Shown: piece after piece, positions 36,833-45,005 of the stretch | Position numbering within the stretch: position 1 is the first letter of the stretch | Layout of the letters: every line of letters begins with the position of its first letter | Assembly (NCBI GenBank): GCA_038040445.1 | Contig: JBBPIG010000024.1 | Span: 46,900-108,256 of the forward strand | Direction of reading: 5' to 3' | DNA length: 61,357 nt | Origin: Acidobacteriota bacterium | GTDB lineage: Bacteria > Acidobacteriota > Blastocatellia > UBA7656 | Notes under the pieces: generated by a model | The model's database searches: none | The model's input: the letters and a program-made list of their open reading frames with translations, nothing else | What the model was told of the DNA's origin: nothing | Position numbers and translations under genes: made by a program

Positions 36833-38074
36833 ATGGCTGAGTACACTTGCAGGCTTGGGACGCCTACGGGCGAAGTGGTGACGCGAACGGTCGAGGCGAC
36901 CGCCGAACGCGATCTTCGGTCGAAGCTCGAACGCGAAGGCTTTCGAGTCTTCTCGATCGCTTCGACTGGATCGGTGAACATTCGCCGGGCGTTCGGAGGC
37001 GAGCAGCACGTTCGCAAGATCAAGACGGAAGACTTTCTGCTCTTCAATCAGCAGCTCTCGGCCCTGCTGCGAGCCGGGCTACCAATACTCCAGGCGATTG
37101 GCATCCTCCGCAAACGCGTTCACAACGAACAACTCAGGCTCACTCTCGAGGACGTAGAAGCGAAAGTGCGGGCGGGCCACGCGCTATCAGAAGCGTTCGC
37201 CGCACAGGGCGATGCGTTCCCGCGCATCTACATCGCTTCGATTCTCGCGGGCGAGCGCGCGGGTTCACTCGACGAAGTGCTGCTGCGATACGTCAGCTAT
37301 CAGAAAACCATCACCGAAGCGCGGCGCAAAATAAAGAAGTCGCTTGCCTACCCGGCGGTGCTCGTGGGCGCTTCCTTCATACTGGTGATGGTGCTTTCGA
37401 CTTACGTTATTCCGCAATTCATGAAGCTGTACAGCGGTGTCGGCGCGCAGGAACTGCCGACCGTAACCATAGTCGTGGTCAGCACCGCTGACTTCATAAG
37501 CTCAAACCTGATCTGGTTGATACCGGCCATCGTTGGCGGATTGATCTTTATCTTTTTCTGGAGACGGACGCCAACCGGCAGGCTGACGATCGATCGCTGG
37601 ATCCTGAGAACGCCTGTCGCAGGCGAGACAGTTCGTCAGATGACGATAGCGCAGTTCACTAGAAGCCTTGCGACGCTGCTGGCGGGCGGCATAACGCTGC
37701 CGGAATCCGTGGAGATCGCCAGCGAGTCGATCACCAACCGTGCGCTCAGACTCGCGAGTAGCGGCGTGCTTACAGGCATCCGGGAAGGCAGTCCGTTCAC
37801 CGACAGCCTCGAGGCTTCGGGCTGGGTCTCGGAGCTTGCGATCGACATGATTGGCGTGGGCGAACGCTCCGGCGCGCTGCGCGAAATGCTCGATGAAGTC
37901 GCTAACTTTTATGATTCCGAGATCGACGTAAGGCTCAACACGATAACCACCTTCATTGAGCCGGTGATACTGATTTTCATGGGCAGCCTGGTGATGACGA
38001 TCCTGCTTGCAATGTATCTGCCGCTGTTCTATATGATCGGAAACATGGGCCAGAGCCAGCCCATACCACGGTGA
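36833..38074 (+). CDS. pilC: Type IV pilus / type II secretion inner-membrane platform protein
   Basis: This 413-residue polytopic protein is the PilC/GspF platform. Two T2SSF domains are visible, about 75-198 and 280-400. Landmarks are LLFNQQLSALLRAGLPILQAI, SLDEVLLRYVSYQKT and IKKSLAYPAVL in the first. In the second they are FTRSLATLLAGGITLPESV, MIGVGERSGALREML and the final helix FMGSLVMTILLAMYLPLF. An N-terminal domain of about 60 residues (AEYTCRLGTPTGEVV) precedes them, as in GspF. GAAGG lies upstream. It is the first gene of the pilus operon and starts 33 bp before the ATPase gene. Confidence 0.94.
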   Translation: MAEYTCRLGTPTGEVVTRTVEATAERDLRSKLEREGFRVFSIASTGSVNIRRAFGGEQHVRKIKTEDFLLFNQQLSALLRAGLPILQAIGILRKRVHNEQLRLTLEDVEAKVRAGHALSEAFAAQGDAFPRIYIASILAGERAGSLDEVLLRYVSYQKTITEARRKIKKSLAYPAVLVGASFILVMVLSTYVIPQFMKLYSGVGAQELPTVTIVVVSTADFISSNLIWLIPAIVGGLIFIFFWRRTPTGRLTIDRWILRTPVAGETVRQMTIAQFTRSLATLLAGGITLPESVEIASESITNRALRLASSGVLTGIREGSPFTDSLEASGWVSELAIDMIGVGERSGALREMLDEVANFYDSEIDVRLNTITTFIEPVILIFMGSLVMTILLAMYLPLFYMIGNMGQSQPIPR

Positions 38075-38107
38075 GTGCGGATTCAAACTAGTGGAGAGAA
38101 ATCCTAC

Positions 38108-39793
38108 ATGTCAGAAACAGCCGAACAAGATACTGGCCAGACCTTATCCAGTGCCGCGGTGATTCCGGCCGAGGCCGCCGAGCGCGTGCCGTCGGAGATG
38201 ACCCAGGAGGAGATCGCCGCGCGAGAGAAGGCGCGGCGCTACAGGTTGAGGTTCGTGGATTTGAAGATCGAAGAGCCGGCTTATCACCTCATTCATGAGT
38301 TGCCGGTCGAGATGATGGTCCGGCACAGCTTCGTGCCTCTGGATCGCGACGGCGACACGTTGTACGTGGCGATGGCCGATCCGACGAATCTCGAAGTCAT
38401 CGACGAAATTGAAGCTCAACTGCACGTGCGATTGAAGACCGCCTTCGCCACGCAAACGGCTGTGGAAGATGCTCTGAAGCGCGGCGATACCGCGGCCCGC
38501 ATACTCCAGGATGCTACCGCAGGCTTTCGCACTGATCGCATGGCGCTGGTGCGCGAGACCGAGCACGGCGAGGAAGTGCTCGACCTCGAGCGGCTCACCG
38601 GCGACGAAGAGATGTCGCCGATAATCAAGCTCGTTTACACCATCGTGCTCAACGCGCTCGAGCGCCGCGCGTCGGACATTCACATCGAAACTCGCGACTC
38701 GGACGTCGCCGTGAAGTACCGGATCGACGGCGCGCTGTACCGGGCGGCCGACCCTATCGACATCGCCCACCATCAGACGATCGTGCAGCGCATCAAGGTC
38801 ATGTCCGAGCTGGATATAGCCGAGCGCCGCGTGCCGCAGGACGGTCGTTTTCGAATCATGATTCGCGGACGCAAGATTGACTTCCGCGTTTCGATAATGC
38901 CGTCGATCTACGGCGAGAACGTGGTGATCCGTATTCTTGACAAAGAGCAAATCAACGAATCCTTCCGCGACTTGAATCTGGATGTTGTGGGGTTTGCTCC
39001 GGGGGACTTGAAGAAATTCCGCAAGTTCATCTCCGAGCCGTACGGCATGGTTCTGGTGACCGGGCCGACGGGCTCGGGAAAAACGACGACTCTTTATGCC
39101 GCGCTCAACGAGATCAAGAACGAGGAAGACAAAATCATCACTATCGAAGATCCTGTCGAGTATCAGCTTCAAGGCATCACACAGATACCGGTGAACGAGA
39201 AGAAGGGGTTGACCTTCGCGCGCGGGCTGCGCAGCATACTTCGACACGACCCGGACAAGATAATGGTCGGTGAAATCCGCGATTCCGAAACTGCGCAGAT
39301 CGCCATTCAGTCGGCGCTCACCGGTCACCTGGTCTTCACTACGGTGCATGCAAACAACGTGATCGATGTGATAGGCCGCTTCCTGAACATGGGCGTTGAA
39401 CCGTACAATTTCGTTTCATCTTTGAACTGCGTGCTGGCTCAACGGCTCGTGCGTATTCTGTGCACGCACTGCAAGCGCCAGCATCATCCAACCGATGAGG
39501 AGCTGAACGAATCGGCGTTGAACCCGGACAAGTATCGCGGTGAAGAGTTTTATCGCTCGGTTGGATGTGAAGCGTGCAACCTTACGGGCTATCGCGGCCG
39601 GACGGCGATACACGAGCTGCTGAACGTGACTGATCACATCCGCGAGATAATAATCGAGCGTCGTCCGGGTTCGGAGGTGCGCCGCGCGGCTCGCGCCGAA
39701 GGCTTGACCTCGTTGCGCGAGTCAGCGATCGCGAAAGTGTTTATGGGCGTGACTACGCTACACGAGATCAATCGCGTGACGTTTGTTGAGTAG
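38108..39793 (+). CDS. pilB: PilB/GspE-type assembly ATPase
   Basis: This 561-residue hexameric ATPase powers pilus or pseudopilus assembly. It has the N-terminal MshEN-like domain, then the ATPase core. Walker A is GPTGSGKTTT (from residue 319), the Asp box ITIEDPVEYQL, Walker B IMVGEIRDSETAQIA, and the His box TGHLVFTTVHANN. A four-Cys zinc motif, CTHC and CEAC, is separated by about 35 residues, as in PilB/GspE. The start is set at the ATG behind GGAGAG, 11 codons inside the frame that opens right at the pilC stop codon. Confidence 0.95.
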   Translation: MSETAEQDTGQTLSSAAVIPAEAAERVPSEMTQEEIAAREKARRYRLRFVDLKIEEPAYHLIHELPVEMMVRHSFVPLDRDGDTLYVAMADPTNLEVIDEIEAQLHVRLKTAFATQTAVEDALKRGDTAARILQDATAGFRTDRMALVRETEHGEEVLDLERLTGDEEMSPIIKLVYTIVLNALERRASDIHIETRDSDVAVKYRIDGALYRAADPIDIAHHQTIVQRIKVMSELDIAERRVPQDGRFRIMIRGRKIDFRVSIMPSIYGENVVIRILDKEQINESFRDLNLDVVGFAPGDLKKFRKFISEPYGMVLVTGPTGSGKTTTLYAALNEIKNEEDKIITIEDPVEYQLQGITQIPVNEKKGLTFARGLRSILRHDPDKIMVGEIRDSETAQIAIQSALTGHLVFTTVHANNVIDVIGRFLNMGVEPYNFVSSLNCVLAQRLVRILCTHCKRQHHPTDEELNESALNPDKYRGEEFYRSVGCEACNLTGYRGRTAIHELLNVTDHIREIIIERRPGSEVRRAARAEGLTSLRESAIAKVFMGVTTLHEINRVTFVE

Positions 39794-39795
39794 TC

Positions 39796-39885
39796 ATTGG
39801 TCACTGGTCATTGGCCAGTGGTCATTGGTCACTAGCCAATGGCGATCGGTCACCGTGACCGAGCAAAGGACCAATGACCAATGAC
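39796..39885. repeat. Heptanucleotide-periodic inverted repeat (ATTGGTC / GACCAAT)
   Basis: The left arm has eight contiguous 7-nt units, ATTGGTC, ACTGGTC, ATTGGCC, AGTGGTC and variants, at 39796-39851. The right arm has GACCAAT twice plus GAC at 39869-39885. It begins 3 bp after the pilB stop codon. Confidence 0.85.
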
Positions 39886-39966
39886 AGTATTCCGTTTATT
39901 TTGAAACCGAAGCGTGCTAGAGTGGTTTAACCAAAGCAGACACTCTTAGAAGAATGAAGCTCGATG

Positions 39967-40037
39967 CGGCAGCTAGCCCCGAGCAGTTCCGGGTGAGCGA
40001 CAGAGGTTAAGCGCAAAACCGCGACTATCCACTGCCG
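39967..40037 (+). other. Possible structured leader RNA before the secretin
   Basis: A closing stem CGGCAG (39967-39972) with CTGCCG (40032-40037) encloses two small hairpins: CCCG/CGGG (39978-39993) and GGTT/AACC (40005-40020). This makes a possible three-way junction 56 bp before the secretin ATG. I compared it by eye with c-di-GMP and cobalamin riboswitches and found no match. It may be chance. Confidence 0.25.
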
Positions 40038-40093
40038 AAGTTTTCAGGGGTGCGTTTTCTCCGTGGGAATATCAAGAAGCGAGGAGTAGGGCT

Positions 40094-42796
40094 ATGGCAA
40101 AGACTCTAAGACTACATCAGACAATAGCGCTCGCGTTGGCGCTGACATTGGCGGCTCCCATTGCCGCTTTCGCGGCCGATGGCAAGAAGCACTTTAATGA
40201 AGGGATCAAGTACGAACAAAACCGCCAGTGGGACAAAGCCGCCCAGGAGTTCGCCCTTGCCGTATCTGAGAAGCCATCCAATATCGAGTACCAGCTTCAC
40301 CTTCAGCGCGCGCTCGTGAGCGCTGGGACTATGCTGGTCGAGCGTGGAGACAGCCTCGCTGAGAAGAAAGACTACAATGCCGCTTACAATGCATATCGCC
40401 AGGCGTTTTCGTTTGATCCTACCAACGAGTTGGCGCTGATCAAGATGCGCAGAATGCTCGAAGCGCAGGGGCTTCCGCCCGACAATTTGCCCACGAGCGG
40501 CGACCCTGCCGGCCCGAAGTATAGGCCCGACTCGAATCTTAAGGCTTCCTACACGAGCGGCGGCAACGCTGCCACGCTCAGTCCGATGCGCGTTCAGATG
40601 CCGGCTATACCGGGGCGCCGCTTCAGCAGGACCGATGTCGTCTACCGCGACACCAATATTCTGACGGCCATCGAACAACTGGCCCAGATGATGAAGCTCA
40701 ACGTGATGTTCGATCAGATGGTCGTAAATCAGATGAAGATGATCAAGATCTCTGTCGAGCTGCGCGACGTGACCTATCCCCGCGCCCTCGAGATGATCCT
40801 TAAGACCAACAATCTGATGTACGCGCAGATCGACACTCGGACAATCGTAATAGCCAGCGACAACCCTCAGCAGCGGACCAAGTACGAGCCCTATGCTGTT
40901 CGCACCTTTTATATCAAGAACGCCACCGTTGACGAAATGCGCGGGGCGATAACGGGAGCTCTGGCCACCAAGAACATAGTTCCGGTGAAGCAGTTGAACG
41001 CGCTGATTGTGCGCGACACGCCGGCTAACCTTGAGCTTGTCGAGAACCTGATCAACTCGATCGACAAGTCTAAGGCCGAAGTGCTCATTGACGTGAACAT
41101 CTACGAAGTCTCGCACAATGACCTGCTCCAGATTGGGAATCAGTTTGGCGTGGACCCCTCTACGATCGGAGCCCGTAAGATAACTATTCCGGCGCACGAC
41201 ATAACTAAGCCCAATGGGAAGGTCAAGTCGGTGCCGGAGGAAATCATAAACGTGCCGGGTGGTGTTGGGGCTGGAGCTAAATCTCTCGGTGGTTTCGGGC
41301 TGGCAGGGGCCATAGCCGGGAACGTAGGGTCGCGTGTGCTGACTGGCCCACTTGGCCTTGCGCTTGGCCTTCCATCGTCCACGATCAGTTTCTTCCAGGA
41401 TCGCGGTAAGGCGAAGCTGCTCGCTTCAACGCAAGTGCATGTGCTCGACAATGAGCAGAACACGGTGCGCATCGGACAGAGGGTGCCTATCCAAACCGCT
41501 TCGCTGCCCAGCTACAATACACCGACGGTGAGCCAGCCCACCACCGGTACCGGCGGAACTAACAACCAAACGGGCAATGTGAACCAAAATTCCTTTCTGG
41601 GTGGAGCGTTCGGCGTAGGCATCCCGCAGATACAATATGAAAACGTCGGACTCAATATCGATATAACACCGAACGTCTACGAGGACGATGTTCAGATGAA
41701 GATGAAGATCGAGTCTACCTCGATTGACGGAAGCACTAGCTCCCTCACTCCGACGTTCAGTCAGCGGCAGATGTCATCGGTGGCCCGCGTCAGGGATGGG
41801 CAGACCACGCTGGTTGCCGGAGTCAGCCAGAGCGTGGAGTCTAAGAACGTCAGGGGCATTCCGTTTATCGGATTGATTCCGATATTGGGGCGCTTCTTCG
41901 CAACACCAGATACCAGGAGTACTCAGAGCGACGTTATTATCACCGTGACGCCTCACATACTCCGACGCGCCGACATTACCGAGAAGGATCATTATGCGAG
42001 GGCCGCAGGTGATGTGAACAGCTCAAGCAATCAGCTCAAGATCGAGCAGATTCTATATCTGGCCGACCAGGAAGACGCGCAACCGAATCAGGTGGCTGAG
42101 AACCCGGCTCCTGCTGCGCCTGAAACCAAACCGCAACCAGTCAGCGCCCCGCCTCCTCCGGTCGTCAACACTCGATCAGACTCTCCCGGCGTCGTCGTCG
42201 CGCCACCGCCGGCTCAGGCGCTGAGGCCCAACGTCATAAAAATGCAGGTTTCCAAACCCGGCATTCAGACTGGCAATTCGGGAACCGGAGCCGGTTCTCA
42301 ACAGGTCAATCCAGCCAACAAAGCGGTGAACGACGATGACGATGACGATGATGAGCCAGCTTCAACCCAAGCGCAGTCCGCGGCTCCGTTGACCGTCTAC
42401 GTGAGACCAAATTCGGCGACGGCTACCAAGGGGCAAGATCTCTATGTTGCGATATTCGTCAACGGCAACGGCGAGGTCTCGTCGGCCCACATAACTTTGG
42501 GCTATGACGCCTCGCTGCTCGAGGTCAAGGGCGTGCGCGACAGCGGGATGTTGGGAGCGGGTTCGCGCGCCGAGCTTCAGTTTAGTTCCGACGGTGGAGT
42601 GCTAAGTATTCAGATGGACCGGCTGCAGGGGACGGGAGGCGTTCCCGCGCGCGGCCAGTTGTGCCTGGTTGTCTTCGGCGTGAAAGCACCAGGTCAGTCG
42701 CCGCTGCTGCTCAACGAAGCGCAGACTCAATTCCGCAGCTCCACCGGTCAGGCGCTGCCGATCAAGGTGCAATCGTCGCAGGTCGAAATCCGATGA
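40094..42796 (+). CDS. Secretin (PilQ/GspD-like) with TPR front and cohesin-like tail
   Basis: This 900-residue outer-membrane channel has a signal peptide ending FAADG. TPR-like repeats follow (about 30-135, KKHFNEGIKYEQNRQWDKAA). An STN/N0 region has AIEQLAQMMKLNVMFDQM, then an N1-like domain (YAVRTFYIKNATVDEM). The secretin domain carries VGLNIDITPNV and GIPFIGLIPILGRFFATPD. A proline-rich, disordered linker with a run of six Asp comes next. The last 140 residues form a cohesin-like beta domain (LTVYVRPNSATATKGQDLYV, SAHITLGYDASLLEVKGV). Cohesin tails on secretins are unusual outside Acidobacteriota and allies. GAGGAG precedes the ATG. Its stop overlaps an in-frame ATG of the next gene. 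Confidence 0.93.
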   Translation: MAKTLRLHQTIALALALTLAAPIAAFAADGKKHFNEGIKYEQNRQWDKAAQEFALAVSEKPSNIEYQLHLQRALVSAGTMLVERGDSLAEKKDYNAAYNAYRQAFSFDPTNELALIKMRRMLEAQGLPPDNLPTSGDPAGPKYRPDSNLKASYTSGGNAATLSPMRVQMPAIPGRRFSRTDVVYRDTNILTAIEQLAQMMKLNVMFDQMVVNQMKMIKISVELRDVTYPRALEMILKTNNLMYAQIDTRTIVIASDNPQQRTKYEPYAVRTFYIKNATVDEMRGAITGALATKNIVPVKQLNALIVRDTPANLELVENLINSIDKSKAEVLIDVNIYEVSHNDLLQIGNQFGVDPSTIGARKITIPAHDITKPNGKVKSVPEEIINVPGGVGAGAKSLGGFGLAGAIAGNVGSRVLTGPLGLALGLPSSTISFFQDRGKAKLLASTQVHVLDNEQNTVRIGQRVPIQTASLPSYNTPTVSQPTTGTGGTNNQTGNVNQNSFLGGAFGVGIPQIQYENVGLNIDITPNVYEDDVQMKMKIESTSIDGSTSSLTPTFSQRQMSSVARVRDGQTTLVAGVSQSVESKNVRGIPFIGLIPILGRFFATPDTRSTQSDVIITVTPHILRRADITEKDHYARAAGDVNSSSNQLKIEQILYLADQEDAQPNQVAENPAPAAPETKPQPVSAPPPPVVNTRSDSPGVVVAPPPAQALRPNVIKMQVSKPGIQTGNSGTGAGSQQVNPANKAVNDDDDDDDEPASTQAQSAAPLTVYVRPNSATATKGQDLYVAIFVNGNGEVSSAHITLGYDASLLEVKGVRDSGMLGAGSRAELQFSSDGGVLSIQMDRLQGTGGVPARGQLCLVVFGVKAPGQSPLLLNEAQTQFRSSTGQALPIKVQSSQVEIR

Positions 42797-42846
42797 CCAG
42801 ATCGCGACCTGCAGACCGGGGATTGCGGACTGCTGATTTGAGAAGT

Positions 42847-43413
42847 ATGAAACAGTCAGGATTTTGGATCTTAGATTCTAGATTTTGGATTAGGGAGGGA
42901 GTACAACTTCCAATCCAAAATCCAAAATCCAAAATCCAAAATCGCAAAGACGGCTTCACCCTCCTCGAGATAATAATAGTAATCACAATCCTTTCGGTGC
43001 TAACCGCGGCTGCCATACCGATGGTGCGCAACACGGTGAGGCGCGAACGTGAAGCCGAACTCCGGCTCGTGTTGCGGCAAATTCGGCAGGCGCTCGACAG
43101 ATACAAGCAATACCACGATCAAAGTAACGGGACCGCGATCCCACTAGAGTGGAAGACACCGACTGGCTATCCGAAGGACCTCAAGATTTTGGTCGAGGGT
43201 TTCATACCTGCGAACGTGGTCGGTACCAGCGACGCCCGAGTGAGGTTTTTGCGCCGCCTGCCGATTGATCCCATGACCGGGACGACTGAATGGGGCTTGA
43301 AGTCATATAAAGACAAACCCGATTCGACTTCATGGGGAGGCGAAGACGTATTCGACGTTTATTCCAAGAGCAACGGCGAGGCGCTCAACGGAACCAGGTA
43401 CAAGGATTGGTAA
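42847..43413 (+). CDS. Pseudopilin (GspG-like) with repeat-encoded leader
   Basis: This protein of about 188 residues has a prepilin cleavage motif, DGFTLLEIIIVITILSVL, with Glu at position +5. The mature part is a pseudopilin: IPMVRNTVRREREAELRLVL, then LRRLPIDPMTGTTEWG near the end. The leader is very long, about 36 residues, where 6-25 is usual. It is encoded almost wholly by the inverted heptamer repeat at 42860-42943. The only start codons in frame are ATG at 42847 and ATG at 42793, the latter overlapping the secretin stop. Neither has a strong ribosome site. No start exists between the repeat and the cleavage site, so the repeat must be translated. The stop overlaps the next gene's ATG. 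Confidence 0.85.
   Translation: MKQSGFWILDSRFWIREGVQLPIQNPKSKIQNRKDGFTLLEIIIVITILSVLTAAAIPMVRNTVRREREAELRLVLRQIRQALDRYKQYHDQSNGTAIPLEWKTPTGYPKDLKILVEGFIPANVVGTSDARVRFLRRLPIDPMTGTTEWGLKSYKDKPDSTSWGGEDVFDVYSKSNGEALNGTRYKDW
42860..42943. repeat. Heptanucleotide inverted repeat inside the first pseudopilin gene
   Basis: The left arm is five contiguous 7-nt units (GATTTTG, GATCTTA, GATTCTA, GATTTTG, GATTAGG) at 42860-42894. The right arm has four exact CAAAATC units at 42916-42943. The whole structure is in the translated leader region of the pseudopilin. A change of one unit would shift the frame. Confidence 0.92.
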
Positions 43414-43889
43414 TGATAAGTAAAGGTACCTTGAAGATCGAAGATCGAGGATTGAGGATTGAGGGTGAGCCAAGCACGCCCGCGATCTTCGATCCTCAAT
43501 CCTCTATCTTCGTTGCGCGCGGGTTCACCCTGCTCGAGTTGGTGATGGTGATGACCATCATCGTAATACTGGCTGCGGTGAGCGTCACCTCGTACCAGCA
43601 TATCCAATTGAAAGCACGCGAAACGATACTCAAACAAGACCTCCAGGCCATGCGCAAGTTGATTGACCAGTACGCGGCTGACAAGGAAAAACTTCCGCAG
43701 TCGCTCGATGATCTGGTCTCCGCCTCCTATATGCGCGACGTGCCTGTCGATCCAATCACCGGCGACAGGGACTGGGTAGTCGATATGGGCGAGGACACTG
43801 TGTCGCGCGACGGCGGCACAGGAGTGATCGACGTTCATAGCGCTGCTGCGGGCGAAGGCAGCGACGCCATCGCGTACAAGGACTACTAG
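43413..43889 (+). CDS. Second pseudopilin with repeat-encoded leader
   Basis: This 158-residue pseudopilin has the motif ARGFTLLELVMVMTIIVIL for prepilin peptidase and N-methylation, with Glu at +5. The mature domain has LKQDLQAMRKLIDQYAADKE and VPVDPITGDRDWVVDM, typical of the GspG/TcpA-like minor subunit, and ends with IAYKDY. Its ATG overlaps the previous stop by one base (TAATG), so translation is coupled. The leader of about 36 residues is again encoded by a heptamer inverted repeat (43433-43511) unrelated in sequence to that of its neighbour. Confidence 0.88.
   Translation: MISKGTLKIEDRGLRIEGEPSTPAIFDPQSSIFVARGFTLLELVMVMTIIVILAAVSVTSYQHIQLKARETILKQDLQAMRKLIDQYAADKEKLPQSLDDLVSASYMRDVPVDPITGDRDWVVDMGEDTVSRDGGTGVIDVHSAAAGEGSDAIAYKDY
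43433..43511. repeat. Heptanucleotide inverted repeat inside the second pseudopilin gene
   Basis: Left arm: GAAGATC twice, GAGGATT twice and GAGGGTG, contiguous at 43433-43467. Right arm: GATCTTC, GATCCTC, AATCCTC, TATCTTC, contiguous at 43484-43511. It lies wholly between the start codon and the prepilin cleavage site. Confidence 0.92.
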
Positions 43890-43910
43890 GAAAGGGTCTC
43901 GGGAAGAAAA

Positions 43911-43980
43911 GGTAAAGCGAAAGAGTAAGAATCGTTCTTTGTGCGCTCTTTGCTTTTACCTTTTACTTTCGCCTTTCGTC
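43911..43980. repeat. Heptanucleotide inverted repeat before the PilM-like gene
   Basis: The right arm has contiguous 7-nt units CTCTTTG, CTTTTAC, CTTTTAC, TTTCGCC and TTTCGTC at 43946-43980. The left arm (43911-43935) is a looser complement with GTAAAGC and GAAAGAG. It ends 6 bp before the PilM-like ATG and occupies the place of a ribosome site. Confidence 0.85.
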
Positions 43981-43986
43981 TCAAAA

Positions 43987-44925
43987 ATGGCAGCCTTAGG
44001 AAGAATATTTCTCTCGCCGCCGGCGCCTAATACAGCAGCCGGTTTCGTCGACGACAACTTCGCGGTGGTCGATTTGCGGCGTGCACGGAGTGGTTTCTCG
44101 CTCGCCTCGAGCGCGGTCACCCAGCTCCCGCCCGGTCTGATCACCCCGGGCTTTGACACCTGTAACATTCAAGACGCGGACGAGCTTGCTCAGATCGTTG
44201 CGCAGACCGCCGAAGCGGCTGGACTCTTAAACAAGAAGCGCTGGTCGGTGGCGTTGCCCGATGCCACCGCCCGCACGCTTGTCGTCGCGCTCGACAGCAG
44301 GCCTTCCAGTCGCCGCGAGCTGAATGAAGTAATCTCGTGGAAGATCGAGCGAGTGATCGCGGCGCCTTCCAAGGATCTGTGCATGTCGCGTCAGCGCCTA
44401 AACCCCGTCGCAGGACTGGACCGCTACCTCGTGACGGCCGCGCACAAAGAAGTTCTCTCCGAGTACGAGTCCGTCTTTGCAGGACTGGGTTGGAAGGCAG
44501 GGCTGATCTTGCCGCGGCACATGGGCGAAGCGCAGTGGCTGATGTGGGATGAGGCGCCTGGCGACAAGATGCTGGTGTCCGCAAATCGAAGCGGCTTCAC
44601 TTCGCTGATAGTACGAAATGGTGAACCGGTGCTCGTGCGCGCGTTCGTCTGCGAACCCGAAGCGATTGCTGATGAGCTGCATCGCTTTGCTCTTTATTAC
44701 CGTGACAGATTGGTCGACGGGAGCGGCGCCGCGAACACGTTGACCCGAATGCTGGTCTTGGGGGGCATTGACTCGGCCGAAGCTCGGCGCGCCGTCGGCG
44801 ACGCGCTTGACAGCGAGCCTCGCACGCTCGACCCCGGGGAGTTTGGAATGGACCTGAAAGGCGAAGCGATTCGATTCGACCAACTCGCCGGCGCAGCCGG
44901 CCTGGCAACCATCGCGTGGCGGTGA
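43987..44925 (+). CDS. PilM-like pilus assembly protein
   Basis: This 312-residue protein has the actin-like ATPase layout of PilM/GspL cytoplasmic domains. It contains AAGFVDDNFAVVDLRR at the start, KKRWSVALPDATARTLVVALD in the first subdomain, ELNEVISWKIERVI, and LTRMLVLGGIDSAEARRAVG near the end. PilM links the ATPase to PilN/PilO at the inner membrane; neither PilN nor PilO is seen in this window. The start was placed at the first Met after the repeat; the longer frame would run through the repeat. No ribosome site is visible. Heptamer arrays flank the gene on both sides. Confidence 0.78.
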   Translation: MAALGRIFLSPPAPNTAAGFVDDNFAVVDLRRARSGFSLASSAVTQLPPGLITPGFDTCNIQDADELAQIVAQTAEAAGLLNKKRWSVALPDATARTLVVALDSRPSSRRELNEVISWKIERVIAAPSKDLCMSRQRLNPVAGLDRYLVTAAHKEVLSEYESVFAGLGWKAGLILPRHMGEAQWLMWDEAPGDKMLVSANRSGFTSLIVRNGEPVLVRAFVCEPEAIADELHRFALYYRDRLVDGSGAANTLTRMLVLGGIDSAEARRAVGDALDSEPRTLDPGEFGMDLKGEAIRFDQLAGAAGLATIAWR

Positions 44926-44930
44926 GGAAA

Positions 44931-44998
44931 GGCAAAAGTAGAAAGTAAAAAGGCAAAAGGGGTGATCTTCCTTTTGCCTTTTTACTTTTTACTTTTGC
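44931..44998. repeat. Heptanucleotide inverted repeat after the PilM-like gene
   Basis: Left arm: GGCAAAA, GTAGAAA, GTAAAAA, GGCAAAA, contiguous at 44931-44958. Right arm: TTTTGCC, TTTTTAC, TTTTTAC, TTTTGC at 44972-44998. It lies between two convergent genes and, with T-rich arms, could also serve as a transcript end in both directions. Confidence 0.88.
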
Positions 44999-45005
44999 AC
45001 TTCCT

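Noticed and set aside
38144-39349. A 401-codon open frame on the minus strand opposite the pilus ATPase gene
   Set aside because: It is a shadow of a GC-rich gene; no family pattern or ribosome site, and the plus strand encodes a clear PilB.
39960-40075. Cobalamin or c-di-GMP riboswitch before the secretin
   Set aside because: Some words looked similar (CCACTG, GCGCAAA) but the required conserved core strings are absent.
40112-41197. A 361-codon minus-strand frame opposite the secretin
   Set aside because: Antisense shadow; the His/Leu/Val-rich product has no domain and no start signals.
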